DNA of 64,000 nucleotides from Engelhardtia mirabilis (GTDB lineage: Bacteria; Planctomycetota; UBA1135; GCA-002686595), in NCBI RefSeq assembly GCF_007748095.1, contig NZ_CP036287.1:1116001-1180000 (forward strand), written 5' to 3'. Each line of letters begins with the position of its first letter. Positions within the stretch are counted from its first letter, which is position 1. Both the position numbers and the translations under genes were made by a program. Below, one piece after another: positions 16,994-25,897 of this stretch. The notes below the pieces were generated by a model that ran no database searches, had not been told where the DNA came from, and saw nothing but the letters and a program-made list of their open reading frames with translations.

Positions 16994-17078
16994 GCCGCGC
17001 CCACCTCAGCCGCGCCGGCCCAGCGGAGACCGCCTCGCCCACGCCGGTGCCCGGCCCCAAGACCCGGGAGCTGCCAAG

Positions 17079-19667
17079 ATGATCCAACTGCCCCTCGAAG
17101 CCCTCGGTGCCCTGATCGGCGTGCTCGCTGCCATTGCCGGCGCCGTGCTCGCCGTCTGGCTCGTCTTTCGCCTGCTGTCCCTGGTCTTCACGGGCCTGGG
17201 CGCCCTGTTCACCGGCTTCGGGCGCCTGGTGGGTCACGTCTTCACCTGCCTCAAGGGGATCGTCGTCAGCGCGCTGCGCTACGCCGGCTCGATCCTGACC
17301 GCCGTCGTCTTCCTGCCGATGGTGCTGTTCAGCATCGTCCTCGGGCGCTGGTCGGCGGCGACCCACTACGGCCGCGCCGCGGGCGAGGAGCTGCGCGACG
17401 CGGCCCTGTCGCTGTACAGGGCCGCCGTGGGCTACCCCCTGCGTCTGGTCGGGCTCGGGGGGCTGGTCGCCGGCTTCGAGAGCCGCATCCCCGACGTGAT
17501 CGCCCGCGCTCCGGGCACCGATCGCCCCAGTGGCGGTTCCAAGGCCTTCGAGGGCTACAACGTCGTCGGCTCGCTGCCGCCCGGCGGTTCGGGCGCCAAG
17601 CTCTACCTGGCGACGCCCACGGACCAGAAGGCGGCCCAACTGGCCCAGGCCGGGGTGCGCTGCCCCGACAAGGTCGTGATCAAGGCCTTCTCGATCGAAT
17701 CCGGCTCGACCGTGCCGCAGATGATGCGCGAGGGCCGCGCCCTCGAGGCGGCGCGCGACCTGGGTTTGGTGCTCGAGCACTCCAGCGACGACGCGGGGTC
17801 CTTCCACTACGTGATGCCCTTCGTGCCCGGCGACGACCTGGGACAGGTCACGCGCGGTCTGCACGCGGCCTCGGGCACCGACGGTCTCAACGACACGGCC
17901 CTGCGCGCCGCGGTCGGCTACGGCTCGGGCCTGCTCGAGATCCTCTCGCGCTTCCACCGCGCGGGCCTGTGGCACAAGGACATCAAGCCCAACAACATCA
18001 TCGTCTCGGGCCAGCGCGTGGAGCTGGTCGACCTGGGGCTGGTCACGCCCCTGGCCTCGGCGATGACGCTGACCACCCACGGCACCGAGTACTACCGCGA
18101 CCCGGAGCTGGTGCGCCTGGCCATGCAGGGCGTCAAGGTGCAGGACGTCGACGGGGTCAAGTTCGACCTCTACTCGGCCGGCGCGGTGCTCTACAACCTG
18201 GTCGAGAACGAGTTCCCGGCCCACGGCAGCCTCTCCAAGATCACGCGCCGCTGCCCCGATGCGCTGCGTTGGATCATCCGCCGCTCGATGGCGGACCTGA
18301 AGAGCCGCTACGCGTCCGCGGAAGAGATGCACGGGGATCTGCGTGCGCTGCTCGCGGCGGACAAGCCCTTCGACGTCAAGCCGGCGCAGCTGCCCTCCAT
18401 GGGTGGCGCCGCGGCGCCGCCGATCGAGAGCTTCGAGGACGACGGTCGGCCGGAGCTGGCCGGGCTGCACCCGGTGCCGCCCACGGCCGGTGCGCCCATC
18501 CCGCCGAATGCGGAGCCCGCCCCCGGCGAGCTCGAGTTCGAGACGCGCTCCAGCCGCAAGCGTCGCGACCGCGCGCACAAGCGCCGCCAGAAGGCGCCCA
18601 TGGGCTTCATGGCCTTCATCGGCGTGACCCTGGCCGTGCTGATGATCCCCGGTTGCCTCGGGATGATGTTCCTGGGCGCCGCGCGCGTGACGCACGGCGA
18701 TCACCTGCAAGCGAGCGTGATCAGCATGCCTTCGGTGCGGTTCAACTCGCCCATGCCGCCCGCGCCGCAGATGCCGAGCGGCGGCAGCCACTCGATGCTG
18801 AACGACTTCCCCGGCACCTTCCCGACGCCGCCCTACGTCCCCGAGCAGCTCTACGGTCAGGTCACCTCGGCTCCCGAAGCGCCGGCCATGCCGAGCGCGG
18901 TCCGCAGGGCCATGCTCGGTGCCAAGCTCGAGCGCGTGGCCAACCCGGACAACTGGGCCGGCGCCGCCGACGAGCTGGCGCGCCGCGCGGAGGACTGGGT
19001 CGACGACCTGGACGACCACATCGACCACCACGTGCTCGACGAGCTCGAGGCCTGGACCGACGACCTGGAGCGTTGGGCGGACGAGGTCGATCGCTGGGCC
19101 GACGAGTTCGACGACCTGGAGCCCGGCGAGGCCGAGCGCTTCGCGCGCCAGGTGACCTCGATGCTCGCGGACAAGGCCCAGTGGGAGAACGAGCTGGCCA
19201 GCCTCGACGCGCGCTTCGGCGACGTGGCGGACGCCTGCGAGTTGACCGACGACGAGTGCACGGTCGACGCGTCGCCCTGGGCCGATCGCCCGACCCCGCG
19301 CGTCCTGGCCATCGCCCAGCGGCGCCACGCCATCCCGCGCCGAATCGCCGAGCAGATGAACATGGCCATGGTCGACGAGCTTGGTTGGGACTTGGTCAGC
19401 GAGGACATCGGCTCGGACGACCCCCGCGACGAGGACCTGGTGGTCCGCGCCCGGACCGAGGCGGGCTTCTCCGACATCGACGACAGCGAGGTCAACGGAC
19501 GCCTGGGCCAGATCCTGGTCGACGGTGACTTCGACGTGATCGTGCGCTGGACCTGGAACGAGGAGTCCCAGCGGGTCCGCAGCCACTTGCTCCTGAGCAA
19601 CGGCGAGTGGAACTGGACGTCTTCGGCCTTGTCCGAGGCGCAGCAGGGTCTGACCCTCGCCCGCTGA
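17079..19667 (+). CDS. Membrane-embedded serine/threonine protein kinase
   Basis: 862 aa from ATG 17079, with ribosome site GGGAG 8 bp upstream. Hydrophobic segments lie at about residues 8-45 and 60-90, before the kinase domain (about 158-425). The core has VVIKAF (K202), HKDIKPNN at 299-306 and VELVDLGL, i.e. DLG in place of DFG at about 318-320. The glycine loop is poorly conserved. After a basic linker a further membrane span lies at about 508-535, and the last 325 residues (acidic, helical, WADEVDRWADEF) would be extracytoplasmic. Kinase activity is likely but the DLG and weak glycine loop leave doubt. It is paired with the sigma factor upstream. Confidence 0.85.
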   Translation: MIQLPLEALGALIGVLAAIAGAVLAVWLVFRLLSLVFTGLGALFTGFGRLVGHVFTCLKGIVVSALRYAGSILTAVVFLPMVLFSIVLGRWSAATHYGRAAGEELRDAALSLYRAAVGYPLRLVGLGGLVAGFESRIPDVIARAPGTDRPSGGSKAFEGYNVVGSLPPGGSGAKLYLATPTDQKAAQLAQAGVRCPDKVVIKAFSIESGSTVPQMMREGRALEAARDLGLVLEHSSDDAGSFHYVMPFVPGDDLGQVTRGLHAASGTDGLNDTALRAAVGYGSGLLEILSRFHRAGLWHKDIKPNNIIVSGQRVELVDLGLVTPLASAMTLTTHGTEYYRDPELVRLAMQGVKVQDVDGVKFDLYSAGAVLYNLVENEFPAHGSLSKITRRCPDALRWIIRRSMADLKSRYASAEEMHGDLRALLAADKPFDVKPAQLPSMGGAAAPPIESFEDDGRPELAGLHPVPPTAGAPIPPNAEPAPGELEFETRSSRKRRDRAHKRRQKAPMGFMAFIGVTLAVLMIPGCLGMMFLGAARVTHGDHLQASVISMPSVRFNSPMPPAPQMPSGGSHSMLNDFPGTFPTPPYVPEQLYGQVTSAPEAPAMPSAVRRAMLGAKLERVANPDNWAGAADELARRAEDWVDDLDDHIDHHVLDELEAWTDDLERWADEVDRWADEFDDLEPGEAERFARQVTSMLADKAQWENELASLDARFGDVADACELTDDECTVDASPWADRPTPRVLAIAQRRHAIPRRIAEQMNMAMVDELGWDLVSEDIGSDDPRDEDLVVRARTEAGFSDIDDSEVNGRLGQILVDGDFDVIVRWTWNEESQRVRSHLLLSNGEWNWTSSALSEAQQGLTLAR

Positions 19668-19707
19668 TCGGCGCCTCGCGCCCCGATTCGATCGGAAACA
19701 ACCACGC

Positions 19708-19740
19708 CACGGGCGCTGATCCTCCAGGACAGCGCCCGTG
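19708..19740. terminator. Hairpin between the kinase and SNF2 genes
   Basis: Perfect 11-bp inverted repeat, arms 19708-19718 and 19730-19740, with an 11-nt loop, 40 bp after the kinase stop. The right arm includes the proposed GTG start (19738) of the SNF2 gene, so it may terminate the kinase transcript and also mask that start. It would favour the downstream GTG at 19780 if transcription starts inside this hairpin. Confidence 0.45.
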
Positions 19741-22700
19741 TCCTTGTTCGGCCAGGCCGCGCCGGTTCAGATAGCCCCTGTGAATGGCAATGGAGGCGAT
19801 CCGAGCGGGCCCGAGGCACGCCCCCAATCCTGGCGGGGCGTCGCCACCGGTCTCGAAGCGCGCTTCAACGTCGGCACCCGCGACCGGGGCTCGGCCCTGT
19901 TCGCGCGCGGCGAGGTGGAGATCGAGCACCGCGAGAACAACCAGGTCGCGGCCCGCGTGGGCGGCGATTCCGGGCACATCGCGAGCCTCGAGCGGCGCGC
20001 CATCGGCCGCGGCGTGCGCTACGACCTGGCCTGCTCCTGCCCGGCCGGCCGGCGCGAGATGCCCTGCGAGCACGTCTACGCCCTGGCCCTGGCCCTCGAC
20101 CAAGAGGCCGACCTGGCCACGGACGCGGCGGTGGGGGGCGGCAACCCCGACGCCCGGCTGCGGCGCCTGATCGAGGCCGGCTCGCCCCCGCGCCTCGACG
20201 TTCTGGGCGACACGGAGATCATCTACCGCCTCGACGTGGACCTGGGCGGCTCGGTGCCGCGCCCGGTGGTCGAGGTCACCGTGCGGACCCTGGGTCGCGT
20301 GCGCCTGCGGGTCGCGACCCTCGACGAGGGTCCCCTCGGCGACCTCGAGGACCGCCGCATCCAGGCCCTTCTGCGCGGCGCCGTGACCAGCGCGGACGGC
20401 GGCGCGGGGCGCGTGGCGTCGTTCCCCCTGGGGCCGGAGCTGAGCCCGGTCCTCTTGCCGCGGATCGTGGCCACCGGCCGCTGTCGCTGGCGGGGCGGCG
20501 ATCCGGAGGCACCGATGCTGGCGCTCGACGAGGGCGAGCCCTGGAAGGTCGAGCTGTCCTACCGCCGCGGAACCGCCGGCGCGGCCATCGTCGACGGGCA
20601 CCTGGAGCGCGGGGGCCAGCGCGTCCTCCTGGCCTCCGTGCGCGCGGCCCTGCCCGGCGGCTTCTGGCTGACCGACGAGCGCCTGGCGCGCCTCGAACCC
20701 CCGAGCACCTGGCCCTGGGTCGCCGAGCTGGCCCACGGCGGCGAGATCGACGTCCCCGCCGCCGCCGCCGGCGACTGGCTGGCGGCTCTGGCCGCCGTGG
20801 CGCCCGAGGCCGTCGCCGACGCGGTCGAGAGCCGCGTCGTCGTGCCCGTGCCCCTGCTCAAGGTCGAGGCCAGCGGTCGCGAGGCCGCGGGCGCGCGCCA
20901 CCTGGCCTGCGCGCTGATGTTCCGCTACGGCGACCGCGCCGTGGACCTGTTCGACCCCGCCACCGTCGTCGCCGAGCGCACCGGCGAGTGGATCGCCCCC
21001 CGCGACCCCGAGGCCGAGCGCGCCGCCGTGCGCGCCTTCGTCGAGGCCGGCGGCGTGTCCCCCAACCCGATCACCGGCCGCGGGGCCGTGTCCGTGACCG
21101 ACCTGCCCCAGGTGGCGCGCACCCTGCTCGGCTCCGGCTGGGCGGTGGAGGCGGAGGGGCGGCGCTGGCGCCTGCACACCCGCACGGACCTGCGCGTGCG
21201 CACCGGCGTCGACTGGTTCGACCTGGAGGGCGCCGTGGCCTTCGGCGGCGAGGCGACCGCGACCCTGCCCGCGCTGCTGCGGGCCCTCGAGGAGCAGCGC
21301 CCGACCGTGACCCTCGACGACGGCTCCCTGGGCCTGTTGCCCGAGGACTGGCTCGTGGGCCAGGGCCTCTTGCACCTGGCGGCCGAGACCGAGGACGGCA
21401 ACCTGCGCTTCGGCCACGGCCAGGGCGCGCTGCTCGACGCACTGCTCGAGGGTCGCGAGGAGGTCCAGGTGGACCGCGGCTTCCTCGAGCTGCGCGAGCG
21501 CCTGCGCACCGCCGAGTCGCCGACGGCCGTGCAGGAGCCCGCGGGCTTCAAGGGCGAGCTGCGCCCCTACCAGCGCGAGGGCCTGGGTTGGCTCGACTAC
21601 CTTTCCAAGCTCGGCCTCGGCGGTTGCCTGGCCGACGACATGGGTCTGGGCAAGACCGTGCAGGTCCTGGCGTTCCTCGAAGAGCGCCGTGCCCAGCGCG
21701 AGGCCGCCGGCAAGCCGCGCGTGCCGTCGATCGTGGTCGCACCCAGTTCGCTGCTGTTCAACTGGATGGACGAGGCCCACCGCTTCGCGCCGAACCTCGA
21801 GTGCCTGGCCTACGCCGGCCCGAACCGCGCGGGGCTGGTCGAGACCTTCGACGGCTACGACCTGGTGGTGACGTCCTACGCGCTCTTGCGCCGCGACGCG
21901 CCGATCCTGTCGGAGCTGCAGTTCGACGTGGTGATCCTGGACGAGGCGCAAGCGATCAAGAACGCCGCCAGTCAGGTGGCGAAGGCCTCGCGCCTGTTGC
22001 GCTCACGGGCGCGCTTCGCCCTGTCCGGCACGCCGATCGAGAACCACCTGGGTGAGCTGTGGTCCCTGTTCGAGTTCCTGAACCCGGGGTTGCTCGGTCG
22101 GTCCACCGCCTTCCGCCGCCTCGCGCGCCAGCCCCTGGCCGCCAAGCCGACGCTGCCCGCGGAACAGGGAGAGGCGGATGAACTGTCCGACGAGCTGGCG
22201 GCGGAGCTGGCGGCGGAGCTGGCCGCCGAGCCCAAGCTCAGCCCCGAAGAGGTCGCCGCCCAGCGCCAAGCCGAGGACCTCGAGCTGCTCGCCCGCGCGG
22301 TGCGCCCGTTCGTGTTGCGCCGCACCAAGGCCCAGGTCCTCAAGGACCTGCCCGAGAAGACCGAGCAGACCGTCATGGTCGAGTTCGACGCCGACGAGCG
22401 CCGCGAGTACGACGAGCTGCGCGAACACTACCGCTCGGCCCTGCTGCCCAAGGTCGGCGGCGACGGCAAGGTCGGCAAGCACTCGATCCAAGTGCTCGAG
22501 GCGCTGTTGCGATTGCGCCAAGCGGCGTGCCACCGCGCCCTGATCGACGACTCACGCGCCGACGAGCCGTCCGCGAAGTTGGATCGCCTGATCTCGATGC
22601 TCGAGGAGATCGTCGAGTCCGGCTCCAAGGCCCTGGTCTTCTCGCAGTTCACCTCGTTCCTGGCCCTCGTGCGGCGCTCCCTAGACGCGCGCAAGATCCA

Positions 22701-23076
22701 GTACGAGTACCTCGACGGCTCCACCCGCGATCGCAAGACCCCGGTCGAACGCTTCCAGAACGAGCCCACCTCCCAACTCTTCCTGGTCAGCCTCAAAGCC
22801 GGCGGCACCGGCCTCAACCTGACCGCCGCCGACTACGTCTTCCTCCTCGACCCCTGGTGGAACCCGGCCGCCGAAGCTCAAGCCATCGACCGCGCCCACC
22901 GCATCGGCCGCACCGAGAAGGTCGTCGCCTACCGCCTGATCACCCACGGCACGGTCGAGGAGCGCGTGCTCGAGCTCCAAGAGGAGAAGCGCGCCCTGGT
23001 AGGCGCCGTCCTCGACGCGGCGGGTGGTTCGGTCGCCGACCTCAGCCGCGACGACCTTGAGCGACTGTTGGCGTAG
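19738..23076 (+). CDS. SWIM zinc-finger SNF2-family DNA helicase/translocase
   Basis: 1112 aa. A SWIM zinc finger is present at C99-x-C101 ... C110-x-H112. The C-terminal half is a Swi2/Snf2 ATPase: Walker A DDMGLGKT near 632-640, DEAQ near 735, SGTPIENHLGELWSLFEF, then helicase motifs KALVFSQFTSFL, SLKAGGTGLNLTAAD, DPWWNPAAEAQAIDRAHRIGR. It is predicted to translocate on double-stranded DNA; bacterial homologues are common and of poorly known role, some linked to defence. A low-complexity Glu/Leu/Ala insertion (near 820-840) lies between the lobes. Start is GTG 19738 (AGGA upstream) or in-frame GTG 19780. It borders the low-GC island to the right. Confidence 0.93.
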   Translation: MSLFGQAAPVQIAPVNGNGGDPSGPEARPQSWRGVATGLEARFNVGTRDRGSALFARGEVEIEHRENNQVAARVGGDSGHIASLERRAIGRGVRYDLACSCPAGRREMPCEHVYALALALDQEADLATDAAVGGGNPDARLRRLIEAGSPPRLDVLGDTEIIYRLDVDLGGSVPRPVVEVTVRTLGRVRLRVATLDEGPLGDLEDRRIQALLRGAVTSADGGAGRVASFPLGPELSPVLLPRIVATGRCRWRGGDPEAPMLALDEGEPWKVELSYRRGTAGAAIVDGHLERGGQRVLLASVRAALPGGFWLTDERLARLEPPSTWPWVAELAHGGEIDVPAAAAGDWLAALAAVAPEAVADAVESRVVVPVPLLKVEASGREAAGARHLACALMFRYGDRAVDLFDPATVVAERTGEWIAPRDPEAERAAVRAFVEAGGVSPNPITGRGAVSVTDLPQVARTLLGSGWAVEAEGRRWRLHTRTDLRVRTGVDWFDLEGAVAFGGEATATLPALLRALEEQRPTVTLDDGSLGLLPEDWLVGQGLLHLAAETEDGNLRFGHGQGALLDALLEGREEVQVDRGFLELRERLRTAESPTAVQEPAGFKGELRPYQREGLGWLDYLSKLGLGGCLADDMGLGKTVQVLAFLEERRAQREAAGKPRVPSIVVAPSSLLFNWMDEAHRFAPNLECLAYAGPNRAGLVETFDGYDLVVTSYALLRRDAPILSELQFDVVILDEAQAIKNAASQVAKASRLLRSRARFALSGTPIENHLGELWSLFEFLNPGLLGRSTAFRRLARQPLAAKPTLPAEQGEADELSDELAAELAAELAAEPKLSPEEVAAQRQAEDLELLARAVRPFVLRRTKAQVLKDLPEKTEQTVMVEFDADERREYDELREHYRSALLPKVGGDGKVGKHSIQVLEALLRLRQAACHRALIDDSRADEPSAKLDRLISMLEEIVESGSKALVFSQFTSFLALVRRSLDARKIQYEYLDGSTRDRKTPVERFQNEPTSQLFLVSLKAGGTGLNLTAADYVFLLDPWWNPAAEAQAIDRAHRIGRTEKVVAYRLITHGTVEERVLELQEEKRALVGAVLDAAGGSVADLSRDDLERLLA

Positions 23077-23483
23077 CCTCCAAGCCTCGAATGAGGCGGA
23101 GTCTGGACGCCGTCGAGCTTCAGCCAAAGAGCAGAAGCCGGCGTGACGAGTCACTCCGCGGAGACTCAGGGTCGCTGACGGACGACACGTTTAACCCGTC
23201 TCCTTGCCCGGTCCGCAGTCTTGATGCTATACCCCACACAGCTACAACTGCCGATTATCGTCTCCCGTTGCGAGGTGTCGAAGACGTGGCTCTTAGCGCG
23301 ATCGCCAAGCGTGCCGTCCTCATCTGACGTCGGGCTATTTTCTTTAGGGACTGCGCTCATCTCACCAGGCATCGCCTGGAGGGCAAGAGCGTGAGTTGGC
23401 GACCAATTTCTATTCGTAAGGCTACGACGAGTCCAGTGCACTCTCAGGGCCGTAGCGGCTTCGAGCTAGATGGAGTGAGGTCT
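23077..23483. other. Gene-poor left edge of the low-GC island
   Basis: After the SNF2 gene the base composition drops visibly and stays lower until about 28.9 kb. This stretch contains short frames on both strands, none with a convincing ribosome site or recognisable protein pattern. No tRNA, integrase or direct repeat marking an insertion end is evident. Confidence 0.4.
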
Positions 23484-23696
23484 ATGGTTACACAGGAAGA
23501 ATGCCGCGCCCAAATACTTCTCCTTTGGGGCAACTGGAGCAAAGATGCAGGCGCAAGCTACTACCAAAACATGCAGCGCTTCTACTTCCACCTGGAAACA
23601 GAGAGGCCAAAGTTGTTGGAGTTTAGGGCTAGGGAAGACAAGTGGCAGGTCGTGCAAGCTTGGTTGAGGCGCGTCCAGGGCTCAACGGGGAAGTAG
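23484..23696 (+). CDS. Small hypothetical protein in the low-GC island
   Basis: 70 aa from ATG 23484, preceded by GGAGTGAGG four bases away, a good ribosome site. The protein (starting MVTQEECRAQILLLWGNW) is charged, Trp/Phe-rich and probably a compact helical cytoplasmic protein; no family recognised. The frame is open upstream to 23391 but the better start is at 23484. It converges on the UvrD-like gene with 254 bp between, in which I see no further gene. Whether it belongs to the defence cassette is unknown. Confidence 0.5.
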   Translation: MVTQEECRAQILLLWGNWSKDAGASYYQNMQRFYFHLETERPKLLEFRAREDKWQVVQAWLRRVQGSTGK

Positions 23697-23950
23697 CCTA
23701 GTCAGCAAGATGTGGTTGGGTCTTCGGAGCCGGCTGAGCGCCTGGATCAGCTATGCCGAGGATGCCTGGAGGATTGGGGACTTCCCGCGAGTGAAGCCGG
23801 TTCTCGAAGTCGACGTTCAGGCTTCCGTCGGCGAAATTGGGGAGCGTGGCAGTTAGACATTCGCGTTTGCAGTCTGCTCGCTGTCCGTACTTGCGAGAGC
23901 CAAGTCGGGAATCTTGCGAGCGGAAGATGCCGATCAAGCTCCGTCGATAT

Positions 23951-25897
23951 CTACGCGAGCGCGTCCTGCCCTAGAATGTCCGCATCTGGGAGAAGGCCGA
24001 GCCCGCGAACATGCGTTATTGCCGCTTCGGGATCGGACACGAAGAGGATAACCACCAAGTCTTGCCGAGCGCGTGTGCAGCAGACGTAGAAGAGCCGCCT
24101 CGTTCGGTCGACGCTGGTTTCAAGGCCTTCCTCCATCGACTTTCTGTCGCGGATGGATATCTCCTTCAGTCCAAGGTACTTCTCGTAGGAGAACTGAAAG
24201 TGCGTGCCTTCGTCGTCGTCAAGTACAGCAAGCACGCGATCAAACTCAGCGCCCTTCACGCCCTGCTGGGTAGAGAAAGGCGATTCGTCGTTGACGTAAG
24301 CTAGATAGGGCCGGAGTTGGGCGGCCGGGCACGCCAAGAATGCAGCCATCGAAGCGATCTCCTTTGAGATCTCTTCCTCAATTCCACCTTCGTCGTTGTT
24401 CTCCTCGACATCGGGCTCGTCCGCCGCAGCATCCTCAAGATACGCAAGCAGCCTGAGGTCAAGTGTTATCAAATGGCCTTCCTTGGCTAGCATCAACACA
24501 TCGCGGATGGTCGCCTGCGATTCTGGCGCCATGGCCCTCCCGATCTCATTGCTCGCGCTCTGAAGTTGATTGAGGCGTTCGGCGACATTGACTCCTTGTA
24601 GGTTGGCTTTTTTGAGGAGTGGGGAATGAAGGCCAAGCAGTCGCATAGTATCGAAGCTTCGTCTGTCGCGGACAGCCTCGGCAAGCGGTAAGAGAAGTGA
24701 AACCAGCGGTTGCAGCGGCCAGGCCGACGCATCCAAAAAACCATTCTTGAATTTGTCCGGCGCCCCGTCGTTAAGCGCCGCGTAGAGGTCACCGAAACCT
24801 AATCGTCCTGCCGCCATCCGATGCACGATTACCAGCATCTTGATCTGGTCGTTGTTGGGGGCGGGACGCCACTTCTCGTCGTTGTTCTTGTTGGCTACCC
24901 ATTCCCGAACTTGCGCCACGCGTTCGTTGCGATGGGAGTCAGTCGACAGCACGAAGAGCCGCGCCGTGCCAACAAGAGGCACTTCTACTTCGCCTACCTT
25001 TCTCTTCCGACCGCCAACCTGGACAAGACCGTCGCCGCCTCGCCGAATGGCGTTCGCAAGATTTAATACAGCGGTCGGCGAACGGAAGTTTTCCGTTTTT
25101 TGGATAACACGCCAACCGCTCTGTTCGGGAACCGTGCCAATGCCTGTGGGGTAAATGCGCTGCATAGGGTCGCCGAAGAACCCGAGGCAAAGGCGGTTGC
25201 GCTCCTGCTGCTGGATCGCAATCAACGCCTCGACGATGACAGGGAAGGTGTCTTGGCTCTCGTCCACGAAAATGAACGGATACTGCTGCGCGACGAGCGT
25301 GCGGAAGAGGCGGCGATCGATCAACAGCTGCGAGGCCATTCGGATAATGTCGTCATGACCGAGGATGCCTTTGGCGTAGTCGCTTCCGATTCCATAAGTG
25401 AAGGGGGAAGGCTTGGCGACCGCCTCGCGCTGCTGCTCGAAGCGCAGGATGTCACGGGCATTCTTGACTCGCGTTCTCGGCTGAACGCGAGGGCCGAAGT
25501 TTGCAGCGTTCTGCTGTAACTCCTCGATCCGCTCGTCGACCCTGCGCGAGACCCAAGCGGCGATGTCTTGCTGGAATCCGCGCGTGATCGACCAAAGAAA
25601 GCTATGGATCGTGGAAACGTGAATGAGCGGGCTATTCCAAACCTCAGACCAGATCTCCCTGGCGGCTATCTCGGTATATGTTATGCAGGCGACTCGCTGT
25701 CTTTGCAGGCGCAAACGCTCGCCGTGGATGGCGAGGATGGATGCAAGGCCTTTAATCAGCGATGTGGTCTTGCCCGATCCCGCTCCGGCGACCATGTTGA
25801 AGCTGGTCGGGGGATCCGCTTCCAGGCAGTGACGGACGTCAATGTCGGCCTGCGTCTCGGGCTGTTGCGCGCGTCTACTCACCGGTCGAGGCTCCAT
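23951..25897 (-). CDS. UvrD/PcrA-like superfamily 1 helicase (GajB-like)
   Basis: 648-aa superfamily 1 helicase. Motif I AGAGSGKT at residues 37-44, Ia ACITYTEIAAREI, motif II FIFVDESQDT near 216-225, motif III GDPMQRIYPTG, motif IV region TENFRSP, motif V QQGVKGAEFDRVLAV near 565 and motif VI RTRRLFYVCCTRARQDL near 605. It unwinds or senses DNA ends. It overlaps the upstream OLD nuclease gene by 23 bp, the order and pairing of Gabija (gajA then gajB), although typical GajB is nearer 500 aa, so it may be a Gabija relative. Codon use is less GC-biased than in the flanking genes, suggesting acquisition by transfer. Confidence 0.88.
   Translation of the reverse strand: MEPRPVSRRAQQPETQADIDVRHCLEADPPTSFNMVAGAGSGKTTSLIKGLASILAIHGERLRLQRQRVACITYTEIAAREIWSEVWNSPLIHVSTIHSFLWSITRGFQQDIAAWVSRRVDERIEELQQNAANFGPRVQPRTRVKNARDILRFEQQREAVAKPSPFTYGIGSDYAKGILGHDDIIRMASQLLIDRRLFRTLVAQQYPFIFVDESQDTFPVIVEALIAIQQQERNRLCLGFFGDPMQRIYPTGIGTVPEQSGWRVIQKTENFRSPTAVLNLANAIRRGGDGLVQVGGRKRKVGEVEVPLVGTARLFVLSTDSHRNERVAQVREWVANKNNDEKWRPAPNNDQIKMLVIVHRMAAGRLGFGDLYAALNDGAPDKFKNGFLDASAWPLQPLVSLLLPLAEAVRDRRSFDTMRLLGLHSPLLKKANLQGVNVAERLNQLQSASNEIGRAMAPESQATIRDVLMLAKEGHLITLDLRLLAYLEDAAADEPDVEENNDEGGIEEEISKEIASMAAFLACPAAQLRPYLAYVNDESPFSTQQGVKGAEFDRVLAVLDDDEGTHFQFSYEKYLGLKEISIRDRKSMEEGLETSVDRTRRLFYVCCTRARQDLVVILFVSDPEAAITHVRGLGLLPDADILGQDALA

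Noticed and set aside
16845..19586. Long open frame on the minus strand opposite the membrane kinase gene
   Set aside because: Antisense frames of this size are expected in very GC-rich genes; the translation is Val/Gly/His/Arg-rich with no domain, while the plus strand encodes a clear kinase.
23166..23441. 91-codon minus-strand frame at the left edge of the low-GC island
   Set aside because: No ribosome site and no recognisable protein pattern.
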